Positions 8,726 to 17,044 of a DNA stretch of 64,000 bases are shown here, one piece after another. A program made the translations under genes and the position numbers. Below the pieces are notes generated by a model that was not told the DNA's origin, made no database searches, and worked only from the letters and a program-made list of their open reading frames with translations. The DNA is from Sphingobacterium sp. SRCM116780 (GTDB lineage Bacteria > Bacteroidota > Bacteroidia > Sphingobacteriales > Sphingobacteriaceae). Position 1 is the first letter of the stretch. Every line of letters starts with the position of its first letter. The stretch spans positions 2,232,001 to 2,296,000 of the forward strand of contig NZ_CP090446.1 of assembly GCF_021442025.1 (NCBI RefSeq). The letters are read 5' to 3'.

Positions 8726-9236
8726 AATACTACTTTTTAATATCGTTCGATTTTTTGTGCTTATTGGCATGCAGGTATTTTTGTTTAAAAATATTGGCTA
8801 TTATAATTTAGCTAGCCCCTTTCCCTACATTCTTTTTATCTTTTTGCTACCTACAGGAATACCGAACTTTGTATTATTTACACTTGCTTTTTTAACAGGG
8901 CTATCCGTGGATGCCTTTTATGATACATTGGGAGTCAATGCCGCAGCTTGTGTCGCTTTAGCTGCGTTTCGGGTATTTTTTCTAAAAATTACAATTGAAA
9001 ACAATGATATGGAATCATTCATCACTCCTGCTTTAGGCGAAATGAATTTCAAATGGTTTTTGTCCTATACCTTTTTCGGAACCTTAATCCATCACATTGT
9101 TCTTGTTATGTTAGAAACATTCAGTTTCAAACAATTCCCATATACCATAGCAACTATTGGCTTAAGTTGTATCTTTACAATGGCTATTTTACTAATTTTT
9201 AGTTTCCTTTTTTATAAAAAGAAAAGCAGACTTTAA
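8718..9236 (+). CDS. mreD: Rod shape-determining protein MreD
   Basis: A 172-residue integral membrane protein with about five hydrophobic segments, including FPYILFIFLLPTGIPNFVLF and the GLSVDAFYDTLGVNAAA stretch that is recognisable in Bacteroidota MreD (conserved D in the membrane). It overlaps the end of mreC by 8 bases. It works with MreC as the membrane part of the elongation complex. Identification leans on position between mreC and mrdA as well as on this motif. Confidence 0.9.
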   Translation: MARILLFNIVRFFVLIGMQVFLFKNIGYYNLASPFPYILFIFLLPTGIPNFVLFTLAFLTGLSVDAFYDTLGVNAAACVALAAFRVFFLKITIENNDMESFITPALGEMNFKWFLSYTFFGTLIHHIVLVMLETFSFKQFPYTIATIGLSCIFTMAILLIFSFLFYKKKSRL

Positions 9237-9271
9237 TAGTCCATAGCTTAAAAACAGGAGAAAAAGAATCT

Positions 9272-11248
9272 ATGAATAGTTTTTTTGCACGTAAATTCGT
9301 AATTCAAGGGATCATTATTAGTGTTGCATTATTGATCATTGCTAGACTATTTTACCTTCAAATTATTGATGATTCTTATATGCGCTCAGCAAATAGCAAT
9401 GTGATGCGCAAAGTTATTGTATATCCTGCTCGTGGAGTGATATTAGATCGTAATGGTCAAGTGTTAGTGCAAAATGAACCTGTGTACGACTTGATGGTTA
9501 CCCCGAGAGAAGCTAAAGAAATAGATACTGCTTTGCTTTGCCAATTAATTGATATTGATAAAGAAGGATTTATTAAACGAATGGAGAAAGCTAAGGCTCA
9601 CTCTCCTTACCGCGCCTCTGCTTTTGAAAAACAACTATCTTCTCGTACTTATGCTAGTTTGCAAGAGTATTTATATCGCTTTAGGGGGTTTTATATTCAG
9701 AATAGAACAGTACGTAGTTATCCAGATAGTATTGCTTCACAGTTTTTGGGTTATGTCAGCGAGGTAACAGAAAAAGACATCCAATCTTCAAATGACTTTT
9801 ATCGTTCTGGAGATTATATTGGTCGTAGTGGTGTAGAGCGATCTTATGAAGACTTATTGAGAGGAAAAAGAGGTGTTAAAAACCTGATGGTGGATGCTTT
9901 AAATAGACCTAAAGGTGTATTCATGGAAGGCAGATATGATACCTTAGCGGTATCGGGGGAAGGTCTTGTATCTTCATTAGACAAAGAGCTGCAAATACTG
10001 GGAGAAAAGCTCATGAAGAACAAGCTGGGATCTATTGTTGCGATTGAACCTGCAACGGGTGAAGTCTTAGCTTATGTGAGTAGTCCCAGCTACAATCCTA
10101 ATGATATGGTAGGACGAGAAACAGGAAATAATTACATGAAACTGTTAAATGATGAAACTAAACCGTTATTTAATCGCCCGATCCAAGCATCTTATCCTCC
10201 TGGTTCTGTATTTAAGGTAGTTTCTGCCCTAACAGCTCAACAAGCTGGTCTTATTGATCAAAATACAAATTTCTTTTGCGCACACGGTTATAGTTACGGT
10301 GGAGGAAGGGGATTCATGCGTTGTACCCACTATCATGGAGCGACAAGCTTACAAAGATCCATTGCAGTATCCTGCAATACCTATTACGGTAACGTATATG
10401 CCCGCATGATCGATGGCCGTGGATTATCTGGTCCAAAAGCATATGATCTGTGGTTTGAAGCCATCTCTAAATTTGGTATTGGACATAAATTAGGTATCGA
10501 CTTACCAGGAGAAAAGGGAGGTTTACTCTATAAGTCTGATCATTTCACCAAAAGCTATGGTAATGACAAATGGCGTTCATCATTCAATATTTCCTTGTCT
10601 ATTGGTCAAGGAGAAATGGGAATAACGCCACTTCAAATGGCCAATATTATGGCTATAGTAGCCAATAAAGGATTCTATTATCGTCCCCATTTAATAAAAG
10701 GAATTGGAGAAAAGAAGATTGTTAAAAAAGAATTTACAGAAAAAATAAGTGCTGGCGTAGATGCAAAATATTATCCTCTAATCATACAAGGAATGAGTGA
10801 TGCCGTCAACACACCAGAAGGAACAGCCTGGGCCAATCGCATACCTGGCATTGAAATGTGTGGTAAAACAGGTACTGCCCAGAACCCACATGGAAAGGAT
10901 CATGCCGTATTTTTTGCTTTTGCTCCTAGAGATAATCCAAAAATTGCCATAGCCATATTTGTTGAAAATGCGGGTTTTGGAGGAGTATGGGCTGGTCCGA
11001 TTGCCAGTATGATGATTGAAAAATATATTAAGGATACCATAACAACTCCAAAATATGTCCAAGATCGCATATTTAAGGCCAATTTTATGCCTGCCAAAAA
11101 AGTTGATCCAAAAGCTACGGAATTGAAAAAAACAACAGATTCGACTAAATCTAAAAAAGATACAACAAGAAATGGGAATCGTCTGGTTGCGATAAATCAA
11201 AGAGAAACAATTGTTCACCATAGCGCGGTAAGGAGAAATCATGAATAA
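9272..11248 (+). CDS. mrdA: Penicillin-binding protein 2 (elongation transpeptidase)
   Basis: A 658-residue class B penicillin-binding protein that cross-links peptidoglycan during cell elongation. It has one N-terminal membrane segment (GIIISVALLIIARLFYL), the dimerisation region with PARGVILDRNG, and the transpeptidase motifs in order: SxxK as S-V-F-K in YPPGSVFKV, SxN as S-C-N in VSCNTYYG and KTG in MCGKTGTAQNP. After the catalytic domain it carries a lysine- and threonine-rich tail of about 50 residues. It overlaps rodA by 8 bases, its partner glycosyltransferase. Confidence 0.95.
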   Translation: MNSFFARKFVIQGIIISVALLIIARLFYLQIIDDSYMRSANSNVMRKVIVYPARGVILDRNGQVLVQNEPVYDLMVTPREAKEIDTALLCQLIDIDKEGFIKRMEKAKAHSPYRASAFEKQLSSRTYASLQEYLYRFRGFYIQNRTVRSYPDSIASQFLGYVSEVTEKDIQSSNDFYRSGDYIGRSGVERSYEDLLRGKRGVKNLMVDALNRPKGVFMEGRYDTLAVSGEGLVSSLDKELQILGEKLMKNKLGSIVAIEPATGEVLAYVSSPSYNPNDMVGRETGNNYMKLLNDETKPLFNRPIQASYPPGSVFKVVSALTAQQAGLIDQNTNFFCAHGYSYGGGRGFMRCTHYHGATSLQRSIAVSCNTYYGNVYARMIDGRGLSGPKAYDLWFEAISKFGIGHKLGIDLPGEKGGLLYKSDHFTKSYGNDKWRSSFNISLSIGQGEMGITPLQMANIMAIVANKGFYYRPHLIKGIGEKKIVKKEFTEKISAGVDAKYYPLIIQGMSDAVNTPEGTAWANRIPGIEMCGKTGTAQNPHGKDHAVFFAFAPRDNPKIAIAIFVENAGFGGVWAGPIASMMIEKYIKDTITTPKYVQDRIFKANFMPAKKVDPKATELKKTTDSTKSKKDTTRNGNRLVAINQRETIVHHSAVRRNHE

Positions 11249-12506
11249 CCAAAAAAATAGTTTTTTCGGAAAAATAGATTGGTTAACCATTTTTTTATGG
11301 TTCGCTTTATGTTTAATCGGTTGGTTTAACATTCATGCGGCAGTATATGATCCTGAAAATCCTGGATTATTTAATATGGCAACAAATTATGGTAAACAGT
11401 CGATGTATATTGCTTCTGCAATCGTACTAGGTATCACGATTCTCATTATTGACGCCAAATTTTTCAGCTCTGTTTCTCCTATAATTTATGCAGTGGTTAT
11501 CTTACTACTGATAGTCGTACTAGTTGTTGGTCGAAATGTAGGCGGTAATCAAGCCTGGATACCATTGGGTAGTTTTAGACTTCAACCTTCTGAGTTTGGA
11601 AAGCTTGCTGCCTGTCTACTCCTCGCAAATTACCTGAGTTCTCAAAGTAATAAAAATCCAAATTTACAAACATTAGCGATCGGTGCAGGAATTGTTCTAT
11701 TTCCTGTATTTTTGGTTATGCTTCAACCTGATACAGGTTCTGCACTAGCATTTTTCTCACTCATATTTGTGTTTTATAGAGAGGGATACGTCAATAACAG
11801 TTTTCTGATTTTTGGTGGATTATGTATTGTCCTTTTTGTGCTTTCCTTATTAATAAATCCGTGGATTTTAATTACTGTTCTTGCTATCATTGCTGCTTTT
11901 TTCATGTGGACATTGAGAAAGAAAAGAAAAGATTTAATCAATCTCGGAATTCTTTTTGCCGTTTCTTCCGCGTTTATATTATGTGTAGGTTTTGTTTACA
12001 ACAATGTATTACAATCCCATCAAAGAAATCGTATCGATATTATCCTTGGGAAAATGGATGATCCCAAAGGACAAGGATATAATTTAAATCAATCAAAAAT
12101 TGCCATTGGATCTGGGCAGCTTTTAGGAAAAGGGTATCTACAAGGAACGCAAACGAAGTATAACTTTGTACCAGAACAAAGTACAGATTTTATCTTCTGT
12201 ACCGTTGGGGAAGAATGGGGATTTGTAGGTTGTGTCGTGTTAATCAGCATTTACCTAACACTATTATTGCGTATTATTCACATTGCTGAACGACAGCGTT
12301 CTGCTTTTGCTCGGATATATGCCTATGGAGTAGCCTCTATCCTATTCTTCCACTTCTTCATTAATATTGGAATGACCATAGGAATTGTTCCTGTAATTGG
12401 TATTCCTTTACCATTCATTAGCTATGGTGGGTCCTCCTTGTGGAGTTTCACCATCTTGCTATTCATTATGCTGAAGTTTGATTCAAATAGAAAAGGAATT
12501 GTTTAA
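11241..12506 (+). CDS. rodA: Peptidoglycan glycosyltransferase RodA
   Basis: A 421-residue SEDS-family polytopic membrane protein that polymerises glycan strands with PBP2. Around ten hydrophobic segments are visible. Family signatures include GGNQAWIPLGSFRLQPSEFGKLA (a longer stretch with the conserved W and LQPSE), GSGQLLGKG, FIFCTVGEEWGF and the C-terminal PLPFISYGGSS. Its start overlaps mrdA, as is usual for this pair. The 3' end carries a terminator hairpin that overlaps the stop codon, closing the cell-shape cluster. Confidence 0.95.
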   Translation: MNNQKNSFFGKIDWLTIFLWFALCLIGWFNIHAAVYDPENPGLFNMATNYGKQSMYIASAIVLGITILIIDAKFFSSVSPIIYAVVILLLIVVLVVGRNVGGNQAWIPLGSFRLQPSEFGKLAACLLLANYLSSQSNKNPNLQTLAIGAGIVLFPVFLVMLQPDTGSALAFFSLIFVFYREGYVNNSFLIFGGLCIVLFVLSLLINPWILITVLAIIAAFFMWTLRKKRKDLINLGILFAVSSAFILCVGFVYNNVLQSHQRNRIDIILGKMDDPKGQGYNLNQSKIAIGSGQLLGKGYLQGTQTKYNFVPEQSTDFIFCTVGEEWGFVGCVVLISIYLTLLLRIIHIAERQRSAFARIYAYGVASILFFHFFINIGMTIGIVPVIGIPLPFISYGGSSLWSFTILLFIMLKFDSNRKGIV

Positions 12507-12525
12507 CACCATTCCTTTTCTATTT
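12488..12525. terminator. Terminator at the end of rodA, overlapping its stop codon
   Basis: A perfect 12-bp stem (12488-12499 with 12511-12522) encloses the rodA stop codon in its 11-base loop; T-rich sequence follows. It lies between convergent genes and could serve both directions. Confidence 0.75.
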
Positions 12526-12541
12526 AAAGTTTCTTTTCCCC

Positions 12542-13396
12542 CTACACTCTTTCGAGTATCAGTTTAATTGCTCTATCGACAACCTGATCTGGTTCTGAGC
12601 TAAATTGACCCGCTACCCGACTTGCCAAGATGGCATTAATGGATAATGCCTTATGCCCAAACATACGTGATAAGGCATATATTCCAGCAGTTTCCATTTC
12701 TAAATTGGTTATTCTCCATTCTTTTGATTTAAACGTATTCGCTAATTCAATCAAATTTGAGAAGGTATTTTCTGAACGTACTTTTCTTCCCTGAGGTGCA
12801 TAAAATCCAGGAGATGTCATTGTTACTCCTTTTGGCAAATCATAGGCATATTGATCCAATAAGTTAGTACTTGCTTCAGCCACATAAGGTTTCAAATACA
12901 AACCAGGGAAATATTCCCATATTGCTTTTTCTAGCGTCTTCTCTTCTACTGAATATGGTTTCACATAATATTGCATCAGGGCATCAAAACCGATTCCAAA
13001 TGATGACGCTAAAATAGTTCCCATCTCAATATCTTCTTGGACAGCTCCAGACGTCCCTATTCGAATAATATTTAAACTGGTCAACTTTGGTTTCAATAGT
13101 TTTGACGTAAAATCAATATTAACCAAAGCATCTAATTCGTTAAAAACAATATCAATATTATCCGTTCCTATACCAGTTGAAATAACCGAAATACGTTTAC
13201 TTCCAATATATCCAGTATGGGTAATAAACTCTCGTTTTCCTTTTTGAAGTTCAATACGATCAAAATACTGCGACACTTTACCTACTCGATCAGGGTCTCC
13301 AACAGTGATAATTGTTTCCGCAATATCTTCTGGTAACAAATTCAAATGGTAAACACTACCATCTTTATTCAAAATTAATTCCGAATCATTTATCAT
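12542..13396 (-). CDS. Nucleoside phosphorylase (uridine phosphorylase-like)
   Basis: A 284-residue member of the nucleoside phosphorylase superfamily (PNP/UDP fold), which splits nucleosides with phosphate into base and ribose-1-phosphate. Motifs visible are VGDPDRVGKVSQYF (phosphate-binding GDPxR), ISTGIGTDNIDIV, IRIGTSGAVQED and NLEMETAGIYALSRMFGH near the C-terminus. The start at 13396 is chosen because it gives an ATGA overlap with the upstream gene and a normal length; the frame stays open further upstream inside that gene. Substrate specificity is not certain; uridine is the best guess from overall pattern. Confidence 0.82.
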   Translation of the reverse strand: MINDSELILNKDGSVYHLNLLPEDIAETIITVGDPDRVGKVSQYFDRIELQKGKREFITHTGYIGSKRISVISTGIGTDNIDIVFNELDALVNIDFTSKLLKPKLTSLNIIRIGTSGAVQEDIEMGTILASSFGIGFDALMQYYVKPYSVEEKTLEKAIWEYFPGLYLKPYVAEASTNLLDQYAYDLPKGVTMTSPGFYAPQGRKVRSENTFSNLIELANTFKSKEWRITNLEMETAGIYALSRMFGHKALSINAILASRVAGQFSSEPDQVVDRAIKLILERV

Positions 13397-14010
13397 ATCG
13401 TTCTTAAGTATGTAAGTGTACAATTGTCAATTTTATCAAAACGAGCAAACACACTATTCACTTGCATTTTTCTAACCTCTACCTCCATATAACAGCTATT
13501 ATCAAAAACTTGTTTACCCACCGTTATATTTTCTTCCTTTATAATCCGCATCACGTCATTCATCACGAGGTAATCAAATTCGATTTTATAGTGATCATTA
13601 ACGGTTTTTTCAACGATATCAAGTACTGCTAAAACCTCTTGTGTCGCTGTTTTATAGGCATTGATTAGTCCTGGCACTCCGAGTAAAGTTCCTCCAAAAT
13701 AACGAACAACAACAATAATAATATTCGTTACATCTTGGGACAATAAAACGTTCAATATAGGTCTTCCAGCAGTTCCTGATGGCTCTCCATCGTCATTGAG
13801 GCGATATACGTTGCGATCTGGACTTATGCGGTATGCCCAACAAAAGTGACGCGCTTTAGGGTGCAATGCCCTTACTTCCGATAAAATATCTTTCAGTTGA
13901 TCCTCATGCGTAAATGGGTAGGCATAAGCAATAAATTTACTTCCCTTATCACGAAATATTCCCTCTGCACAATTTTCAATGGTGCGATAAGTATCTTCAA
14001 ATAAACTCAC
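13393..14010 (-). CDS. YigZ/IMPACT-family protein
   Basis: A 205-residue protein with the UPF0029 (IMPACT N-terminal) domain. The diagnostic stretch is NDDGEPSGTAGRPIL followed by VVVRYFGGTLLGVPGLINAY, and a smaller C-terminal ferredoxin-like part follows. The biochemical role of bacterial YigZ is unclear; eukaryotic IMPACT modulates Gcn2 signalling. It overlaps its neighbours by 4 bases on each side (ATGA junctions), so the three minus-strand genes form one operon with a nucleoside phosphorylase and a drug/metabolite-type transporter. Confidence 0.88.
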   Translation of the reverse strand: MSLFEDTYRTIENCAEGIFRDKGSKFIAYAYPFTHEDQLKDILSEVRALHPKARHFCWAYRISPDRNVYRLNDDGEPSGTAGRPILNVLLSQDVTNIIIVVVRYFGGTLLGVPGLINAYKTATQEVLAVLDIVEKTVNDHYKIEFDYLVMNDVMRIIKEENITVGKQVFDNSCYMEVEVRKMQVNSVFARFDKIDNCTLTYLRTI

Positions 14011-14870
14011 AAATATGTAATAATTAAAACAGATAAAATAGAAAGCCCTAAACCAATTTTATTAACAAAGCTTAGCTTTTCTTTAAACAACAATACACCT
14101 ATTAAAGCACCTAATGAAATGACGCCAATATTCATACCTGTAAATACAATAGATGGATTTTCCGGTATTGCACGATGTGCCTTCATGTAGAATAAAATAT
14201 TTCCAAAATTAAAAACTCCCAACAAAATCCCTAAAAGCAAAGATTTTATAGAAAATCGCTGCTTTTCTATAACTAAAAAATAAATAAGAAATAAAAATGC
14301 CACACCCATTGCCAAAACGAAAACAATAAACATAGCGGTAATATAGGGTACGGTTTTATTTAGCGCAATCTGTTTAAAAAAAATGTCGATAATCCCCATC
14401 CCAACAAAGACCAACAATGGGTAGACAATTGTTCCTCTCCTATCCATTCTATTTCCAGCATGTTTTTGCCAACCTATAGAACAGATTATCGCTAATAAAC
14501 CGACAAAGATACCCAAACCCTTATTCCAACTAATAGTCTCTGAAAATAACAGAAAAGAGGCTAGTAAAGGAATGAATAAAGACAATCGCTGGGCAATCTC
14601 TGCCTTCACTAATCCCGTGTATTGAATAGCTAACGAAATAAAAATAAAAAGACTAGGTAACAAAACTGCTAAAGGGACATAGAGTTCCCATGGTATTTTT
14701 TGAAAATGGACAATCTCCAATTGGGGTTGCAATACAAAGTAGGTTAGTAAAACGGCAACAGGATAATTCCAAACAATAATTTGTTTTGTACTTAACTGAA
14801 GAAGTTTTGCATACTTTAATAAAACAGCCACTGTTACACTACATAAAACACTTAAAAGGACAAAAATCAT
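14007..14870 (-). CDS. EamA-family (DMT superfamily) membrane transporter
   Basis: A 287-residue membrane protein with about ten hydrophobic segments, arranged as two repeated halves as in EamA transporters. The second half ends with the typical NIGVISLGALIGVLLFKEKLSFVNKIGLGLSILSVLII-like pattern, in which the short LLFKEKLS loop is characteristic. Substrate is unknown; family members export metabolites or move nucleotide sugars. It is the first gene of the minus-strand operon with the YigZ-like protein and the nucleoside phosphorylase. Confidence 0.82.
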   Translation of the reverse strand: MIFVLLSVLCSVTVAVLLKYAKLLQLSTKQIIVWNYPVAVLLTYFVLQPQLEIVHFQKIPWELYVPLAVLLPSLFIFISLAIQYTGLVKAEIAQRLSLFIPLLASFLLFSETISWNKGLGIFVGLLAIICSIGWQKHAGNRMDRRGTIVYPLLVFVGMGIIDIFFKQIALNKTVPYITAMFIVFVLAMGVAFLFLIYFLVIEKQRFSIKSLLLGILLGVFNFGNILFYMKAHRAIPENPSIVFTGMNIGVISLGALIGVLLFKEKLSFVNKIGLGLSILSVLIITYL

Positions 14871-15972
14871 AAATTTAAATAATTCCGAAGATCAATTGCA
14901 TTTCATAGGTCTTCTGTCCCAATTTTACGAAATATTCTGCATATTTCTACACCTGCGCCTGCATTATGCAAGAAGACTTATTGTTTTACATCACAATAAC
15001 AGTAACAATTTTATACTCCAAATAATCATTAGCGATCCGTTATTCCTATTGACTTCTCCCGCTAGCCGTATGTTTGCTAAAGCATTTTCTTGAAATAGCG
15101 TATTGCACCCCCTCTGCTTTGTATACATGCTAGATATAGCAATTAATCAATCATTGCTAGGTTTTAAAACCTTTCTACATCAAAAATCAGCTATAATAGC
15201 TGTTTATGGTTTCTATAAATCTAATTTAAACACAATTATATCCATACCTATTCTGGATATTCTTAAAATTAACTGGTAAAATAGTAGGGAGCTGATTCGT
15301 ACCTCATTCGTACCTTGTTCGTACCTCGTTCGAAGAAAAGCGAATAAGGTACGGTTCAAGTGCGTATGAGCTGCGTTTTAGATATGAGTTATTTTACTAT
15401 GTCTTATACTGAATTATCCTTACAGCATTCGGATAGTTAAACGGTTGAATATTTACATTCCGACCTGAAGTGTACAGGATTAGAATTCTTACGACTATAT
15501 GTTTACATCATGTTGCTTATTACTCCTCTGCATTGTGCATAATTCTATTTTGTACTCTATAGCAGTTGCTCTCTTTTACATGTATGCCTAGTTATTATTT
15601 TTCAGAAGATTTTGAGTGAATTTGCCAATAAGTGGATCATAATTACCTTGAATATGACATTAAAAACAGTAAACAATAGTCATAAATAATGATAAAAAAT
15701 CGAACATATATCATTAAAAATTACCTATTTTAAATGAATTTTATATTAAAAATACAAGAAATAATATAGTATATATTTTAACAAAAAACACATTAAAAAA
15801 TAGACACAAATAAGTTAATAAATACATTTAAACAATATTTAAAGCATTTTTTTATAAAAAAATACTTTAAATTAATGATGATATTTATATGGTAAAAGTG
15901 CATAAAAAATCACTAGTTTTTATATACAATAAATAGCAAAAATTAGTTTAAAAAAAATATTTAATATTTCTA
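14871..15972. other. Long AT-rich gene-free stretch containing a structured repeat
   Basis: No credible gene is visible. A short open frame at 14896-15093 has no recognisable features. The stretch holds the inverted repeat at 15275-15402 and then becomes extremely AT-rich (about 15650-15970) before the promoter of the aromatic amino acid operon. Confidence 0.5.
15275..15402. repeat. Imperfect inverted repeat built of 11-bp units (locus 1)
   Basis: Three tandem 11-bp units, ATTCGTACCTC, ATTCGTACCTT and GTTCGTACCTC, lie at about 15295-15327, followed by a short turn and an inverted version (GAATAAGGTAC). Twelve of 13 positions of 15333-15345 are the reverse complement of a unit in the left arm. 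Outer stretches (TAAAATA on the left, TATTTTA on the right) pair as well. The same 11-bp periodicity occurs at 58872 and 60976 with other units. Confidence 0.65.
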
Positions 15973-16002
15973 TTGTTTTTATAAAAAATACCTGTATATT
16001 TG
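15973..16002 (+). promoter_or_regulatory. Promoter of the aromatic amino acid operon
   Basis: TTG at 15973-15975, a 19-base spacer and TATATTTG at 15995-16002 match the Bacteroidota promoter exactly. Transcription would begin near 16008, about 16 bases before the leader peptide ATG. Confidence 0.8.
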
Positions 16003-16023
16003 AAATATCGAAACGAAGAAATA

Positions 16024-16074
16024 ATGACACGAAACCATACATATTTTTTTAGTTACTTTTATTTTAAACAATAA
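16024..16074 (+). CDS. Phe/Tyr-rich leader peptide of the pheA operon
   Basis: An ATG-started frame encodes the 16-residue peptide MTRNHTYFFSYFYFKQ. Seven of the 16 residues are aromatic (4 Phe, 3 Tyr), all within nine codons, exactly what a leader peptide sensing charged tRNA-Phe and tRNA-Tyr should look like. It sits between a consensus promoter and a terminator hairpin, upstream of the prephenate dehydratase gene. The stop codon at 16072-16074 is one base before the 5' arm of the predicted antiterminator, so a ribosome that finishes the peptide would cover that arm. Expression is inferred, not shown. Confidence 0.8.
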   Translation: MTRNHTYFFSYFYFKQ

Positions 16075-16075
16075 G

Positions 16076-16150
16076 GGCTGGAACGAATTTGTATAATCAC
16101 AAGATATTAAAAAGCAAAAGTTCCGGTCAACATCGGAACTTTTGCTTTTT
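16076..16150 (+). terminator. Attenuator: antiterminator and terminator hairpins before pheA
   Basis: The terminator is a perfect 17-bp stem (16109-16125 with 16134-16150) with an 8-base loop, ending in TTTTT. The competing antiterminator pairs 16076-16084 with 16120-16128 (9 bp, two of them G-U) and destroys the terminator's left arm. Ribosome stalling at the Phe/Tyr codons would free 16076-16084 and favour read-through; completing the peptide would favour termination. Confidence 0.8.
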
Positions 16151-16173
16151 ATAATGCACATATAAAAAAGACA

Positions 16174-16998
16174 ATGAGTTTAAAAATTGCAATACAAGGA
16201 GTAAAAGCCTCTTTTCATGAGGAAGCATCATTTCGATATTTTGGTGAAGATATCGAAACCATCGAATGTGATACTTTCAAAAAAACATGCGAATTATTAA
16301 AGCAAAAGAAAGTCGATTATGTCGTGATGGCTATTGAAAATTCAATTGCTGGCAGTATACTACCGAACTATAATCTATTGAGAGATTATAAATTCAATAT
16401 TGTTGGTGAGATTGCATTAAGTATTCATCAGAACTTATTAGCGTTACCAGGAGTTAAGCTTTCGGATATTAAATATATAGAATCTCATCCGATGGCCATT
16501 CGTCAATGTGAAGAGTTTTTACAAGAATTGCCTGATGCCAAAATTTCTGAAAGTTCTGATACTGCTGCCTCCGCTGCTAAAGTAGCCAATCAAAAGTTAA
16601 CAGATACTGCTGCTATTGCAGGTACACTTGCTGCAAAAACATATGGATTAAATATACTGGAAGCAAAAATTGAAACGAACAAAAAGAACAGTACACGTTT
16701 CTTAGTATTATCGCATGACGTAGAAGATCAAAAAAATGCAAATAAAGCTTCCTTATCGTTTCAAACAGGAAATTCTGTCGGTTCTTTAGCCGCGATTTTA
16801 CAATGCTTTGCAGAACAGAATGTAAATCTGAGCAAGATTCAATCCATGCCTGTCATTGGAAAAAGAAATGAATACGATTTCTTTGTTGATGTCGAATGGA
16901 AGAAACAATCGGATTATGATGCAGCCATACGGAAAGTATTAAAACATAGCATCAACTTTAATATCATGGGTGAATATGTAAAAAATGATCGCATTTAA
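16174..16998 (+). CDS. pheA: Prephenate dehydratase
   Basis: A 274-residue enzyme that converts prephenate to phenylpyruvate, the committed step to phenylalanine. The catalytic domain has IESHPMAIRQC, and the NSTRFLVLS stretch containing the conserved Thr-Arg-Phe triad. The C-terminal ACT domain (about residues 190-270) reads SVGSLAAILQCFAEQNVNLS followed by KIQSMPV; the usual allosteric ESRP motif is replaced by QSMP, so feedback by Phe may differ. It is the first structural gene after the Phe/Tyr attenuator and is followed by DAHP synthase/chorismate mutase after 46 bases. There is no fused chorismate mutase here; that activity lies in the next gene. Confidence 0.94.
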   Translation: MSLKIAIQGVKASFHEEASFRYFGEDIETIECDTFKKTCELLKQKKVDYVVMAIENSIAGSILPNYNLLRDYKFNIVGEIALSIHQNLLALPGVKLSDIKYIESHPMAIRQCEEFLQELPDAKISESSDTAASAAKVANQKLTDTAAIAGTLAAKTYGLNILEAKIETNKKNSTRFLVLSHDVEDQKNANKASLSFQTGNSVGSLAAILQCFAEQNVNLSKIQSMPVIGKRNEYDFFVDVEWKKQSDYDAAIRKVLKHSINFNIMGEYVKNDRI

Positions 16999-17044
16999 GA
17001 ATTAATGAACTATAATTTTAGAAAATAAAAACCTCAAAATATAA

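Noticed and set aside
10778..11332. Long minus-strand frame over the end of mrdA and start of rodA
   Set aside because: It is a shadow of two clear genes on the plus strand with normal motifs.
14896..15093. Open frame of 65 codons after the EamA gene
   Set aside because: No motif, odd composition, and it lies over the divergent promoter region; it looks like chance.
15291..15360. tRNA gene suspected from GTTCGTACC and GTTCGAAG stretches
   Set aside because: No acceptor stem or anticodon arm can be built; the sequence is a tandem 11-bp repeat.
15979..16161. Minus-strand frame across the pheA leader
   Set aside because: It is the complement of the attenuator; the plus-strand promoter, leader peptide and terminator explain the region better.
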